Part shown: in pieces, positions 10,162 through 20,175 of the stretch
Position numbering within the stretch: position 1 is the first letter of the stretch
How the letters are laid out: the number at the start of each line of letters is the position of its first letter
Origin: Gerris lacustris
Lineage: Eukaryota; Arthropoda; Insecta; Hemiptera; Gerridae
Direction: 5' to 3'
DNA length: 64,000 nt
Assembly: GCA_951217055.1 (NCBI GenBank)
Contig: OX578286.1
Span: 11,433,050-11,497,049 of the forward strand
Program-made: the position numbers and the translations under genes
Notes under the pieces: generated by a model
What the model was told of the DNA's origin: nothing
The model's input: only the letters and a program-made list of their open reading frames with translations
Databases searched by the model: none

Positions 10162-11903
10162 ATTAGAAGATTGCAACTACATAATTTAATGTTATAAGCA
10201 ATAATGATGTTTGTTTATATAATGACATGATGTTGACTTGAAGTGAGCAACTGTCCATTAACAGTACTCACAGATACTAGCATGAATTATTACATATATT
10301 TATACAGAGGTTATTATATGAAGTTATACATCGCTCAATAAATCACGGGGCCACTGCCTCTTTAGACGTCGGGGAGGATTTCCGGGAATGAATGGTAATG
10401 ACAGATTGTGGATTAATGGATTAGGGTGTTGGGATATGGAGTCATGGAAGGATTTGTATCGAGATTTGGCTAGGTCATGGACGAAGGGTACTTTAAGGTC
10501 GTTGTGAAGGGTAAAGTTAGAAACGTAGAAAGGAGCGTGGACTATTCTTCTTAGGATTTTGGACTGAAGGGACTGGATTCGATAGGAGTTGGAACGCTTT
10601 GTGCAACCCCAGAGTTCAATACCGTATGACCATATGGGCTTAATTATGGTGTTATAAATGAGTAATTTGTTATGTGTGCTGAGTTTAGATGTATGGTGTA
10701 AAAGTCTGTGTAAAATTCTGTAGCGTCTGTTGCAGTCTTGTCGTTTAAGTTTCGTGTGGTGTGCCCAGGTCAAACGACGGTCCAGGTGTAAACCAAGGTA
10801 GCGGACGGAACTAGAGTGAGGGATAGGAATTTGGTTTAGGGTTAGTGGTTCACATACGCCATGTCTCAAACTAAACGTTACATGGACACTTTTGTTTTCA
10901 TTAATTTTGATTCTCCACTTCTTGAGCCAAGTTTCCAGAAGGAAGAGGTGTTGCTGAACTTGGTCAGATGCTATTCTAGGTGATATATTAGATGATAGAA
11001 TACATTTATCATCTGCAAAGGATGCTAAAGTGGTGGCAGGATGTTCAGGGATATCGGAAGTGAAAATAGTATACAGGATTGGACCTAGGATGCTTCCTTG
11101 GGGTACACCTGCTTTTATAGGAAAAATTGAGGAAGTGGAAAGGTTGTAGGACACATGGTAAAAGCGATTTTCTAGAAAGGATTTTAGGATCAGGTAGTAA
11201 GTGAAAGGAAGGATGCCCTTAAGCTTCCAAAGCAAGCCGGCGTGCCAAACCCTGTCAAAAGCTTGCGCTTCATCCAAGAAGACCGCCGAGCAGTACTTTT
11301 TCTGTTCAAGGGAGGATGCTATTATATCTACAACTCTGTGACACTGTTGGACTGTGGAGTGAAGGGATCGAAAACCTAATTGGTGGTTCGGAAGAGTTTG
11401 TAAGGATGCTATTATAGGATTAATTCGTCGGAGGAGAAGTTTTTCTAAGATTTTCCCCATGAGAGGAAGTAGACTGATAGGACGATAGGAATTAGGTAAG
11501 TGGGAAGGTTTGGAGGGTTTGTGGATCATTATGATTTTGGCGAATTTCCAAAGTGAAGGAAAGTGGGTTACTCGAAGGACTGAGTTGTAGATGGAAGTAA
11601 GGTAAAGGATTCCTTTTTTGGGGAGGTTTTTAAGGATGTGGGAGGTGATAAGGTCATAGCCAGGAGCTTTATTTTTGGGGAGGTGTTTTATAATGTAGGA
11701 AATATCGGATGGGTTAAAGGCCTTTGGGGGAGGAGAAAGTTGAAGAGGCACAAAAAGATCGTGTAATATATTATTGGAATGGATTTGGTCATAGATATCA
11801 GGATGAGGAGTGAACTGTTTGGAGAGGAAATGGGCGAAAAGCTCTGCTTTATCGGCATCGCTCTTAGCCCAGGAAGCGAAGAAAAAAAAAAAAAAGGATA
11901 AGC
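10093..11903 (-). mobile_element. 5'-truncated jockey-clade LINE with target-site duplication and poly(A)
   Basis: Read on the minus strand, the element ends in a pure A tail of about 54 bases (plus-strand T run 10101-10154). GGATAAGC flanks it at 10093-10100 and 11896-11903 (GCTTATCC on the sense strand), an 8-bp target duplication. The 5' part of ORF2 (endonuclease) and ORF1 are absent. About 23 bp between the LINE sequence and the 5' duplication (11873-11895) repeat the neighbouring target sequence (AAGCGAAG plus an A run, seen again at 11901-11916). That looks like filler from a slipped or template-switched 5' junction. The long pure tail and intact frame suggest a recent insertion. Confidence 0.88.
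10324..11871 (-). CDS. reverse transcriptase, C-terminal part of LINE ORF2 (jockey clade), 5' truncated
   Basis: An RNA-directed DNA polymerase that would copy LINE RNA at a nicked chromosomal target. The frame is open for about 516 codons; a 475-residue product would start at an internal GTG (11751), but reading continues upstream to the truncation point (SDADKAELFAHFLS is typical of the pre-RT linker), so there is no native start. In the 475-residue numbering: KAPGYD at 28, NSYRPISLLP at 87, LGFRSLHST at 125, first catalytic Asp in VFLD at 157-160, AGVPQGSILGP at 214, FADD at 245-248 with the catalytic Asp pair, and YLGLHLD at 318. The C-terminal domain is complete to the stop. The N-terminal apurinic-type endonuclease is missing, so it cannot mobilise itself. 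FLDEAQAFD differs from the more usual serine version of that motif. No frameshift or stop is seen. Confidence 0.92.
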   Translation of the reverse strand, partial: WAKSDADKAELFAHFLSKQFTPHPDIYDQIHSNNILHDLFVPLQLSPPPKAFNPSDISYIIKHLPKNKAPGYDLITSHILKNLPKKGILYLTSIYNSVLRVTHFPSLWKFAKIIMIHKPSKPSHLPNSYRPISLLPLMGKILEKLLLRRINPIIASLQTLPNHQLGFRSLHSTVQQCHRVVDIIASSLEQKKYCSAVFLDEAQAFDRVWHAGLLWKLKGILPFTYYLILKSFLENRFYHVSYNLSTSSIFPIKAGVPQGSILGPILYTIFTSDIPEHPATTLASFADDKCILSSNISPRIASDQVQQHLFLLETWLKKWRIKINENKSVHVTFSLRHGVCEPLTLNQIPIPHSSSVRYLGLHLDRRLTWAHHTKLKRQDCNRRYRILHRLLHHTSKLSTHNKLLIYNTIIKPIWSYGIELWGCTKRSNSYRIQSLQSKILRRIVHAPFYVSNFTLHNDLKVPFVHDLAKSRYKSFHDSISQHPNPLIHNLSLPFIPGNPPRRLKRQWPRDLLSDV

Positions 11904-12435
11904 GAAGAAAAAAAACTCAATCACACTGAAGTATCCAATATTGTCTGATATTTTCTTTTTATTTTCCCCCTCTCCAAAAAAATAATAATTTGGAATAAAG
12001 AGTGTTCTGTGAGATTGAAGATGCATTATAGAAAGATGAAGTAAGGTAGGGGCAAAGAAGAAGGAAAATGATGTCTGAACTGGATTTCTTCACGCATGTT
12101 CGATGCGCCAAGAAATCTTGAACTTTCAGAAGGGGAGCATCCATCACATCTCCCGTCAAAACCAAAACCTGTGAATACCCCTACTTTTAACTCACTTCGT
12201 CCCCCTTTACGCTGAAGATGAATAAAGGAAAACGAGAACCTTCTGCCTTTTAGAATATTCCATGAAAGCATCGGAAAATCTTTATTTACTTCTCCCATCT
12301 TGAGTGAGAATTGATTTTCTTTTAAAGGAATGGTTCTGAAAGTAATGGATTTGAGTTATCAAAACAGATTTTTGTTATTCATAAATGTATCGATTGACAT
12401 AACTTATTAGTACGAAGAACAAATATCAAAAAAGA
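11904..12435 (-). other. unassigned sequence upstream of the LINE
   Basis: Composition is closer to coding than the surroundings, and three overlapping minus-strand frames are open (for example about 90 codons at 12026-12298). None has a recognisable domain and there are no convincing splice borders. It is not annotated as a gene. Confidence 0.3.
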
Positions 12436-13078
12436 AAAGCCCTCTGGAAGAAATGCCTTCTGGAAAGAAATGCCTACTGGAAAGAAAAGCCTTCTGGAAA
12501 GAATAGCCTTCTGTAAAGAAATGCCTTCTGGAAAGAAAAGACTTCTGCGAACAAATGCCTTCTGGAAAGAAATGCCTTCTGGAAAGAAATGCCTTCTGGA
12601 AAGAAATGCCTTCTGGAAAGAAATGCCTTTTGGAAAGAAAATACTTCTGAGAACAAATGCCTTCTGGAAAGAAATGCCTTTTGGAAAGAAAATACTTCTG
12701 AGAACAAATGCCTTCTGGAAAGAAATGCCTTCTGGAAAGAAATGCCTTCTGGAAAGAAATGCCTTCTGGAAAGAAATGCCTTCTGGAAAGAAATGCCTTC
12801 TGGAAAGAAATGCCTTTTGGAAAGAAAATACTTCTGAGAACAAATGCCTTCTGGAAAGAAATGCCTTTTGGAAAGAAAATACTTCTGAGAACAAATGCCT
12901 TCTGGAAAGAAATGCCTTCTGGAAAGAAATGCTTTCTGGAAAGAAATACCTTCTGAAAAGAAAAGCTTTCTGTAAAGAAATGCCTTTAGGAAAGAAATGA
13001 CTTCTGGAAATAAATGTCTTCTGGAAAGAAATACCTTCTAGAAAGAAATGCCTTCTGGAAAGAAACTCTTTCTGGAAT
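12436..13078. repeat. 17-bp minisatellite, about 38 units
   Basis: The unit is CTTCTGGAAAGAAATGC. A variant unit of the TTTTGGAAAGAAAATAC and GAGAACAAATG type recurs in blocks, giving a higher-order pattern. Because 17 is not a multiple of 3, each frame cycles through the same 17-residue peptide every 51 bp, and the unit has no stop in several frames. This explains the long overlapping open frames on both strands without any gene. Confidence 0.93.
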
Positions 13079-13169
13079 GGCTACTACATATTTTGAGCAG
13101 GGTCAAAGTAGCTAACGAATTGTCCTAAAATCATATTTGGTTATCATATTATTGGAAGAATCATGATAC

Positions 13170-13955
13170 CGTCATTCCACCATAAAATAGTCTGCAAATT
13201 AGTGTGGCACATAGCTCCCTCGCATCCTATAACGAATTTTATTGATATTATGCTTTTACAATCCGCAATAATGTCTAATTTATTTAATTGTTTCCCTCGT
13301 TCTTTTTAATTTGTTAAACTTGTTTTGATTTATTTTACATGAATTAAAGTATCAATTTGCTAAAAGTTAAAGAGCGCAGACGGTACTTACGCAGAGCTAC
13401 TTCCGACAAATAATCATAATAATCAAAAGAGTACTTTAGAAGATATAAGTATAAATAATTGTATGTGTGTGCGCATGTGGAAGAGAAACAAATGAGCACA
13501 GAAGGTTGAAACTTATATGGGACCGACAATGAGCAAATTATAACCTTCCATATATAAATTTTATTAAAATCGAACAAGTTTTTTTAAGATATGTTGCCAT
13601 CCGACAAATCATCATAATAATCAAAGGAGTACTTTAGAAGATATAGGCGTAAATAATTGTATGTTTGTGCGCATGTGGAACAGAAACAAATGAGCGCAGA
13701 AGCTTGAAACTTATATGGGACCAACAATAAGCAAATTATGACCTTCGATATAAATTTTATTAAAATCGAACAAGTTTCTTTAAGATATGTTGGTTCGCAA
13801 AAATTGAGCGTCAGACCGACAGACAGACTGATAAACCGACAGAAAGACCGATAAACCGACAAACAGTCATGGGACCAAAAATGTTCCTTGATGTCTGAAG
13901 CGGATTTCTGTCTTGGAATTTTTGAAATCAGAGGCATAAAATATTTTTGTTCATC
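13170..13955 (+). repeat. family B, copy 2, with internal 200-bp duplication
   Basis: It carries the family-B landmarks in order, but the middle block from TCCGACAAAT to AAGATATGTT is present twice in tandem (about 13398-13597 and 13598-13795). GACAGACAGACTG follows. The terminal hairpin is lost. Confidence 0.75.
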
Positions 13956-14095
13956 TGAAAGCTTGGAAGGAAAATACCACTAAGATTATTATGAGAAAAT
14001 ATGTATTCGGTTGTATTCTTGTCTACTTTTAAAAATAACAACGTAACAAAGCATTTAAGAAATATTTTATATGCATTGATAACTTCTAGCATATT

Positions 14096-14098
<3 letters not shown>

Positions 14099-14176
<78 letters not shown>
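14099..14176. repeat. (TA)n microsatellite
   Basis: An uninterrupted TA array. Confidence 0.95.
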
Positions 14177-14178
<2 letters not shown>

Positions 14179-14492
14179 CATTTATTTTCAAATGAAGAAA
14201 ATTTAAGACATCTCTGATATCGACATCTTATTCCTTAAATATTTCCTTATTTTTTCAAGAAGAATTAAAATGAACGAAATCCGGTAGAGTATAAAGAGGG
14301 GAGAAAAACAATCAAAGATAATCGAAAATTAAAGAGAAGAAAATCAGAATGGAACAGAATTGCCGTTCAAGACAGGCGGAATGTTTAAGACAGTTAATCT
14401 TTAAAAGAAGAAGTCGGCCTTTACTTAATTTGAACCACTTACTTTAACTTAATTGAACATAAAATTATTTAAAATGCAATATAATTTATTAT

Positions 14493-14498
<6 letters not shown>

Positions 14499-14584
<86 letters not shown>
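14499..14584. repeat. (TA)n microsatellite with duplicated flank
   Basis: A TA array preceded by about 44 bp (AAAATTATTTAAAATGCAAT and on) that also precedes the TA array at 48.59 kb, so the array travelled with a repeat. Confidence 0.95.
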
Positions 14585-14585
<1 letters not shown>

Positions 14586-15061
14586 TATAGTGTCCAGCTT
14601 GTTGGTAGGTTTTCGATAAATGGTCCTACTTGTTCTTAAACCTCTATAAATCATATTATTATCGTGATACATTGTAAAAGGGATTATTGAAAACTTTATA
14701 AAATTACTAAAAGTAAACCACAGTAATTGCTGACTGTATCCAAAAATATTACCTTGTTCTAAATTGGAAAAAAACGCTTTCATTTTAAATTTTAGTAGAT
14801 GTTCCAAAACTTTTTTCGATAAGCTACCCCAATAAATAGTTAACAATCAAATGTCCCATAGAACTCCAGGGTAATTGCTTGAATAAGGTAAATAAAAATA
14901 ATTACCTATATAGATCATTGCCTGATTTACCCTTCAACAAGTTCGGAATTTCCAAAATAATTTATAAATGATGTCGAACGCAGTAATACATCTAAATGGT
15001 TCTTTATGTTTTATTCTATGGAGAAGACGGATAGACACGGAAGCAATGTGTACAGATAATT
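14585..15061. other. unannotated AT-rich stretch
   Basis: Nothing recognised. Confidence 0.4.
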
Positions 15062-15282
15062 GGGAACTTCTTTAAATTGTTACTCCCCTATGTTTTTTTT
15101 TTTAGAATATAAATGACTTTGACTAAATAAAAGTCCATTGTACTTTGGGACAAAGGAATATCACACTTCCGTTTTTCTAAGGGGAGTAACAGTTTAAAGA
15201 AGAACATTCCGTACACCTTCTTTAGATTGTTACTACCTTCTGTTTCTTTTTATAAGTGGAGTAACAGTCTAAAGAAGTGCCG
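15062..15282 (-). mobile_element. MITE family A, copy 2
   Basis: Inverted relative to copy 1: the conserved middle reads GAACATTCCGTACACC. Both terminal inverted repeats and the internal motif copies are present. Confidence 0.75.
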
Positions 15283-15539
15283 ACGATTATTTCAGGACCA
15301 TCTTTGATGTATCATCAACATCAAACAAATTTTGTATAACATTATTTGAGGCGTAGGAGTTAACCATTGCTTAATCTTTAATCAGTGTGAGCTAACCCTA
15401 ACGCATGGCTCTAAAATTATATAGGATATTTTTGTATTGTGTGCAGAATCAATGTGTTAAATTTCAGCTCGATCAGATTGAGGGTTATTAGACGAAAACC
15501 AGCCTCATAATCGAAAATAATAGAAATAATTTAATAATA

Positions 15540-15655
15540 ATGGTGTATTATTTTTTTATTTTCATGTTTAGGCTACGGAACATAAGTAAAAACGTTACGT
15601 TACTTTTAGCTTAAAAACTCAGAAAAGTATAACAGGGAGTTAGAAAGGTATAGGA
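15540..15655 (+). repeat. dispersed repeat family T, copy 1
   Basis: About 115 bp matching, inverted, 40395-40512. Shared phrases are GTTACGTTACTTTTAGCTTA, AAACTCAGAAAAGTATAACA and GAGTTAGAAAGGTATA. Confidence 0.7.
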
Positions 15656-16982
15656 GGTCTGTTATCCAGTCTCCAGCTGTAGTGCCTTTCCCTACTGCGC
15701 TTCATAGGGCCGAAGAAAGTCGAAAAGATATATACGTGTGACAGGGAGTTAGGAAATTACAGGAGGTTGCGATAAACTCTCAGCCCTCTCGACCTACCTA
15801 GTATGAAGGCATATTAACAATTCGTAGAAGGCGGGCCGGCGCATTTGAATTCAGTCGTTTGTTATCAAGCCGCGGCGGTGTGGAGATAAGAATAAAAATT
15901 ATCTTCAATCTACTTTTATCAATTACTTGAATAAATTACCGATTATATTTCATTTTATGTCGGTAGAGTTCACGCAGAGCGAAAACATGAAAATGTCTCA
16001 CTGCCTTGTGGACTCGTATGCAAGAAGTTTGGTCTTTTTCTACTTAAAAAAGACGTACTTTTAATATTTATACTATACCTAATAATTAACGACCTTAACT
16101 ATATAATATGATTTTAACTACCTATGATCTTTATACAATAAATTTATACAAAAAAAGGAAGATATTTTACTTTTAATATTAAACACAAATCTAAGAAACA
16201 AGTTTAACAAATATATATAAATTAAATTACATCAAAGCTACTAATAATTACAAGATCTCAAAATCCTAATATCCTCATTAAAAATAATATAATTTCCATA
16301 ATATAATACTAGTAAAGATTTATTTTTGAATAATTTTTTTATGAAAAAAGAGAGCGAAGAGTTCATGATATCATTTAACTTTAACGAACGTATATCTCCT
16401 GTTCTTCTATTTTGTATCCTGAGATTATGGTAATTTTCCTACGTTTCAATCCCTTACTAAAACTAACATCCTATGTATATTAGGTCTAGTACTCCCTCAA
16501 TTAAAGTATCTTTTTTTATCTTAAGGGCCAAGTTTAAAATATATACTTTATGTCTTATGCCTTTTTTTTAAGAACTAAGATGACAGTATATAATATAAAA
16601 AATGTAAATATATGTATGTGTATAGTTACACACACACACATATTATGTGTATATGAAAAAATATATATGCATATATTATTGCTCCATGCATCTCTCATCT
16701 TTTATCCCATGGTGTAATTTATGGTATAAAGACAAGAAGCATTTTTTTTTTGTTCAAGTTTTAAAACAAATGTTTATTTAAATATTATAATAGCATAAAT
16801 TATATGGTCGTAGAGAAGACCGAATCTTGGAAATATTTCAAAGTTTTTCTTGGCTTATATAATTTAAATTGACTACGAAAAAATCGTCCTACCCGTTTTT
16901 TTATTTTTAAGTAACTCTTTTATCTCTCATTATATTCCATTGTTTTTTGTCGCATAGTGCTTCCAAATTTGACGCTGTATTT
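15656..16982. other. GC-richer patch then AT-rich sequence
   Basis: 15656-15880 has clearly higher GC than its surroundings and repeats the ACAGGGAGTTAG phrase of family T at 15741, but no ORF or RNA gene is visible. 15900-16982 is AT-rich with short CA/TA runs near 16605-16675. Confidence 0.35.
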
Positions 16983-19194
16983 TACTACGTTTTTATTAGC
17001 TTGCATTCTTGTTTGTTTGTCCGGTACAAATCTGGCAATCGATTTCTAACTAACTTCCCGAATAGCTAGACATTTGAAACTTTTTGCATAGCTCAGAACA
17101 CGATGACAATGCATTATTTTAATACTTTTAGCCATCTTTCAGCAGAATTTAATTAGTTGTCAGCAAATTTTGCTGTGCGGAAAGTTAGGTCGGAAAAAAT
17201 CCGCAAGTTATTTTATTTGTTTTGCCATATCCAATATTTACGCAATCTTCATTTTGACGGGTCTCAAATTTGTGATAGATAAACATTGAATAACAGCAAA
17301 ACAAGAGATATCGATTATATTATTTATCGATTATATTATTAATATTATTTCAAATATATCGATGGCATGCTTTAGATTTGGTGTTTTAACTTTTATAGGT
17401 TTAAGATCAGCTCTCTGGATGGTTGTCATTTATGTGAAGTAAATAAATTCGGAACTATTTTTGTTTTACTAACATTATCTATAATATAAGTGGCAATGTC
17501 CTGATTGACTGACTGACTGACATAGAATCAACGCACAGCAAAATCTGCTTAACCGAGAGACTCGAAATTTTGAGGATATACTCGGTTCATATCATAGGCA
17601 TCCACTAAGAAAGGATTTTGCGAAATTTTTATTTTTGTACCCAGGGGTACGGGGTACAAATGTCAAAGTAATGAATACTTTTAATGATGCATATCGTTGA
17701 CAAGCTCTTTAAAAGTACAGTAATTGTTGTTATGTACAGTTTTGTCATATTTTCATTTAGGAGGGGGTAAAATGGAAAAATATGTACAACTACATCTATA
17801 ATATAAGTGGCAATGTCCTGATTGACTGACTGACTGACATAGAATCAACGCACAGCAAAATCTGCTTAACCGAGAGACTTGAAATTTTGAGGATATACTC
17901 GGTTCATATCATAGGCATCCACTAAGAAAGGATTTTGCGAAATTTTTATTTTTGTACCCAGGGGTACGGGGTACAAATGTCAAAGTAATGAATACTTTTA
18001 ATGATGCATATCGTTGAAAAGCTCTTTAAAAGTACAGTAATTGTTGTTATGTACAGTTTTGTCATATTTTCATTTAGGAGGGGGTAAAATGGAAAAATGT
18101 GTATAACTACATCTTATATAAATGAAGAGTGTCTATGAGTGTACTGCTTACATGAGATTATAAAGTTAATATGTTGGTACACAGGAGTACGGGGTACAAA
18201 TGTCAAAGTAATTGATAGGTACCCTTTATGATGCATATCGTTAAAAGGCTCTTTAAGAGAAAAGTAATTGTAATGTACGTTTTTGTCATTATTTTCATTT
18301 AGGAGAGGGGTAATAAGGAAGAGTCAACGTATGTGTGTGTGTGTTCTTTATTCAAATCTACCGTTTTATTCCGATTTGAATGAATATTTGCACACTTGTC
18401 CTTCAAAGCAAGGGGAAAAGGGGAAGGTCACTGACTTCATGCATGTTCGAAATTTTGATTTTGGTACACAGGGGTACGGGGTACAAATGTCAAAGTAATG
18501 AAAACCCTTCACGATGCATACCGTTGAAAAGCTCTTTAAGAGTGCTGTACAATTATTGTTATGTACATTTAGGGGGGTAAAATGGAAAAATATATCTATA
18601 TCTATGGATAAAAAACTAATAATTGTTGTGTCCGTACATTTATCCGATTGGCTAAAATTTTGTATTTATTTTTATTTTTTTTTATTATTATTATTTTTTT
18701 AAAAATACCTTTATTGAATAGTACAGAAGGAAAATACCACTGCTTTTCCTTTTTAAAAATTTAGTCGAAATGAATTACTAATTTTGGATATTAGCAAATT
18801 ATCTTATCAAAGGGGAGGGATAGAATCTAGATATTCTCGCTTTGTAAAATAATTTAAATGTTTCTTGATGGTAGTTTATAAATCCATTAAATTGAAAATA
18901 AAACACCCCGTAGCGAAGCACGGGTATTCAGCTAGTCTTATATAAATGAAGAGTGTCTATGAGTGTCTTTTGTCTTATATAATTGAAGTGTTTATGTGTA
19001 TACTGCTTACATGAGATTATAAAGTTAAAATGTTGGTACACAGGAGTACGGGGTACAAATGTCAAAGTAATTGATAGGTACCCTTTATGATGCATATCAT
19101 TGAAAGGCTTTTTAAGAGAAAAGTAATTATAATGTACGTTTTTGTCATTATTTTCATTTAGGAGAGGGGAAAAAGAAAATGTCAACGTAAGTGT

Positions 19195-19232
19195 GTGTGC
19201 GCGCGCGCGCGAACGGGTGCGTGTGTGTGTGT
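19195..19232. repeat. (GC/GT)n simple repeat inside the Helitron
   Basis: A short run of GCGCGCGCGC followed by GTGTGTGTGT; alternating purine-pyrimidine throughout. Confidence 0.85.
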
Positions 19233-19706
19233 TCTTTATTTAAATCTACCGTTTTATTCCGATTCCAATGAAAATTTGCACACTTGACCTTCAAAGCAAG
19301 GGGAAAAGGGGAAGGTCATTGACTTCATGCATTTTCGAAATTTTGATTTTGGTACACAGGGGTACGGGGTACAAATGTCAAAGTTATGAAAACCCTTCAC
19401 GATGCATACCGTTGAAAAGCTCTTTAAGAGTGCTGTAGAGTGCTGTACAATTATTGTTATGTACATTTAGGGGGGTGAAATGGAAAAATATATCTATATC
19501 TTTTGTGTTGTGTCTGAACATTTATCCGATTGGGCTAAAATTTTGTATTTATTCATTTATTTTATTTTATTTATTTTATTTTTTTTATTATTATTATTTT
19601 TATCCCTAAGGGGAACATAAGGACAGAGTAAGAAAAGAAGGGGAATTGAGCCCAGACCGATCTTCAAAAGTTAGGAAGTTAATACAAGTATAATAAGTTA
19701 ATAAGT

Positions 19707-19746
19707 AAAATAAGAGCTCTTTCTCAAGAGAAAGAGCTCTTATTTT
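19707..19746. repeat. perfect 19-bp palindrome in the Helitron 3' part
   Basis: Arms 19707-19725 and 19728-19746 match perfectly around a 2-base AA spacer (core AAGAGCTCTTTCTC). It lies about 140 bp before the Helitron 3' end and is absent from the neighbouring unit. Confidence 0.9.
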
Positions 19747-20067
19747 TGATGTAAGCATGTATATTACTAAAAGATAATTCCAATTTCAACCAAGGGATGT
19801 AAAATGACACGGGGAGGGGGGGGGGGTAAAAATCCATTAAATTGAAAATAAAACACCCCGTAGCGAAGCACGGGTATTCAGCTAGTATATTATATAACAA
19901 TAACAATTATATTATCAACATTACATACGATTCAACAGAAAATTTAAAAACGTAGTATATAAAAAGTTCTTTTTATCTTGAAATTTTCATTCCTCATTTT
20001 CAACACTCTAGGATTTGATTTTTCTGAACTTAAATTTAATTGAAGTTTGTTAAGAAGTTTAGGATTT

Positions 20068-20175
20068 AAACAATTAAATAAGTTGGACAATAATTGCTTG
20101 TAAAAGCATAAAATCAATAAAGTACGTGATAGGATGCGAGGAAGCTATGTGCCACACAAATTAGCACTCTATTTT
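20068..20175 (-). repeat. family B, 5' fragment
   Basis: The reverse complement matches the first ~105 bp of family B (GGCACATAGCTTCCTCGCAT, then CAAGCAATTATT). Confidence 0.75.

Larger units (their letters stand above)
17478..19885 (+). mobile_element. non-autonomous Helitron array, nested in family C
   Basis: It begins TCTATAATATAAGTGG and ends with the hairpin CCCGTAGCGAAGCACGGG followed by TATTCAGCTAG, the TC..CTRR ends and 3' hairpin of Helitrons. Insertion is exactly between host A (17477) and T (19886). Internally it is repeated: 5' units at 17478-17794 and 17795-18111 (each 317 bp), then units 18112-18935 and 18936-19885 that each carry a complete 3' end. At 18935/18936 CTAG of one unit abuts TC of the next, a head-to-tail tandem. 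No Rep/helicase is encoded; the short frames inside are not genes. Confidence 0.88.
16983..19957. mobile_element. MITE family C, copy 1 (TA-flanked), split by a Helitron
   Basis: The terminal inverted repeats are CTACGTTTTTA, flanked by TA on both sides (16983-16995 and 19945-19957). Without the inserted Helitron (17478-19885) the element is about 567 bp and matches 31894-32500. TA flanks with short inverted ends fit a Tc1/mariner-type non-autonomous element. No coding sequence. Confidence 0.8.

Noticed and set aside
12379..13000. Long overlapping open frames on both strands (up to 176 codons) encoding repetitive peptides
   Set aside because: Fully explained by the 17-bp minisatellite, which is stop-free in several frames.
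13800..13865. GACAGACAGACTG-rich patch as an independent microsatellite
   Set aside because: It is an internal part of the family-B repeat seen in other copies.
18283..18702. Three overlapping plus-strand frames of 60-71 codons
   Set aside because: They lie inside the non-coding Helitron units and overlap in different frames without any domain.
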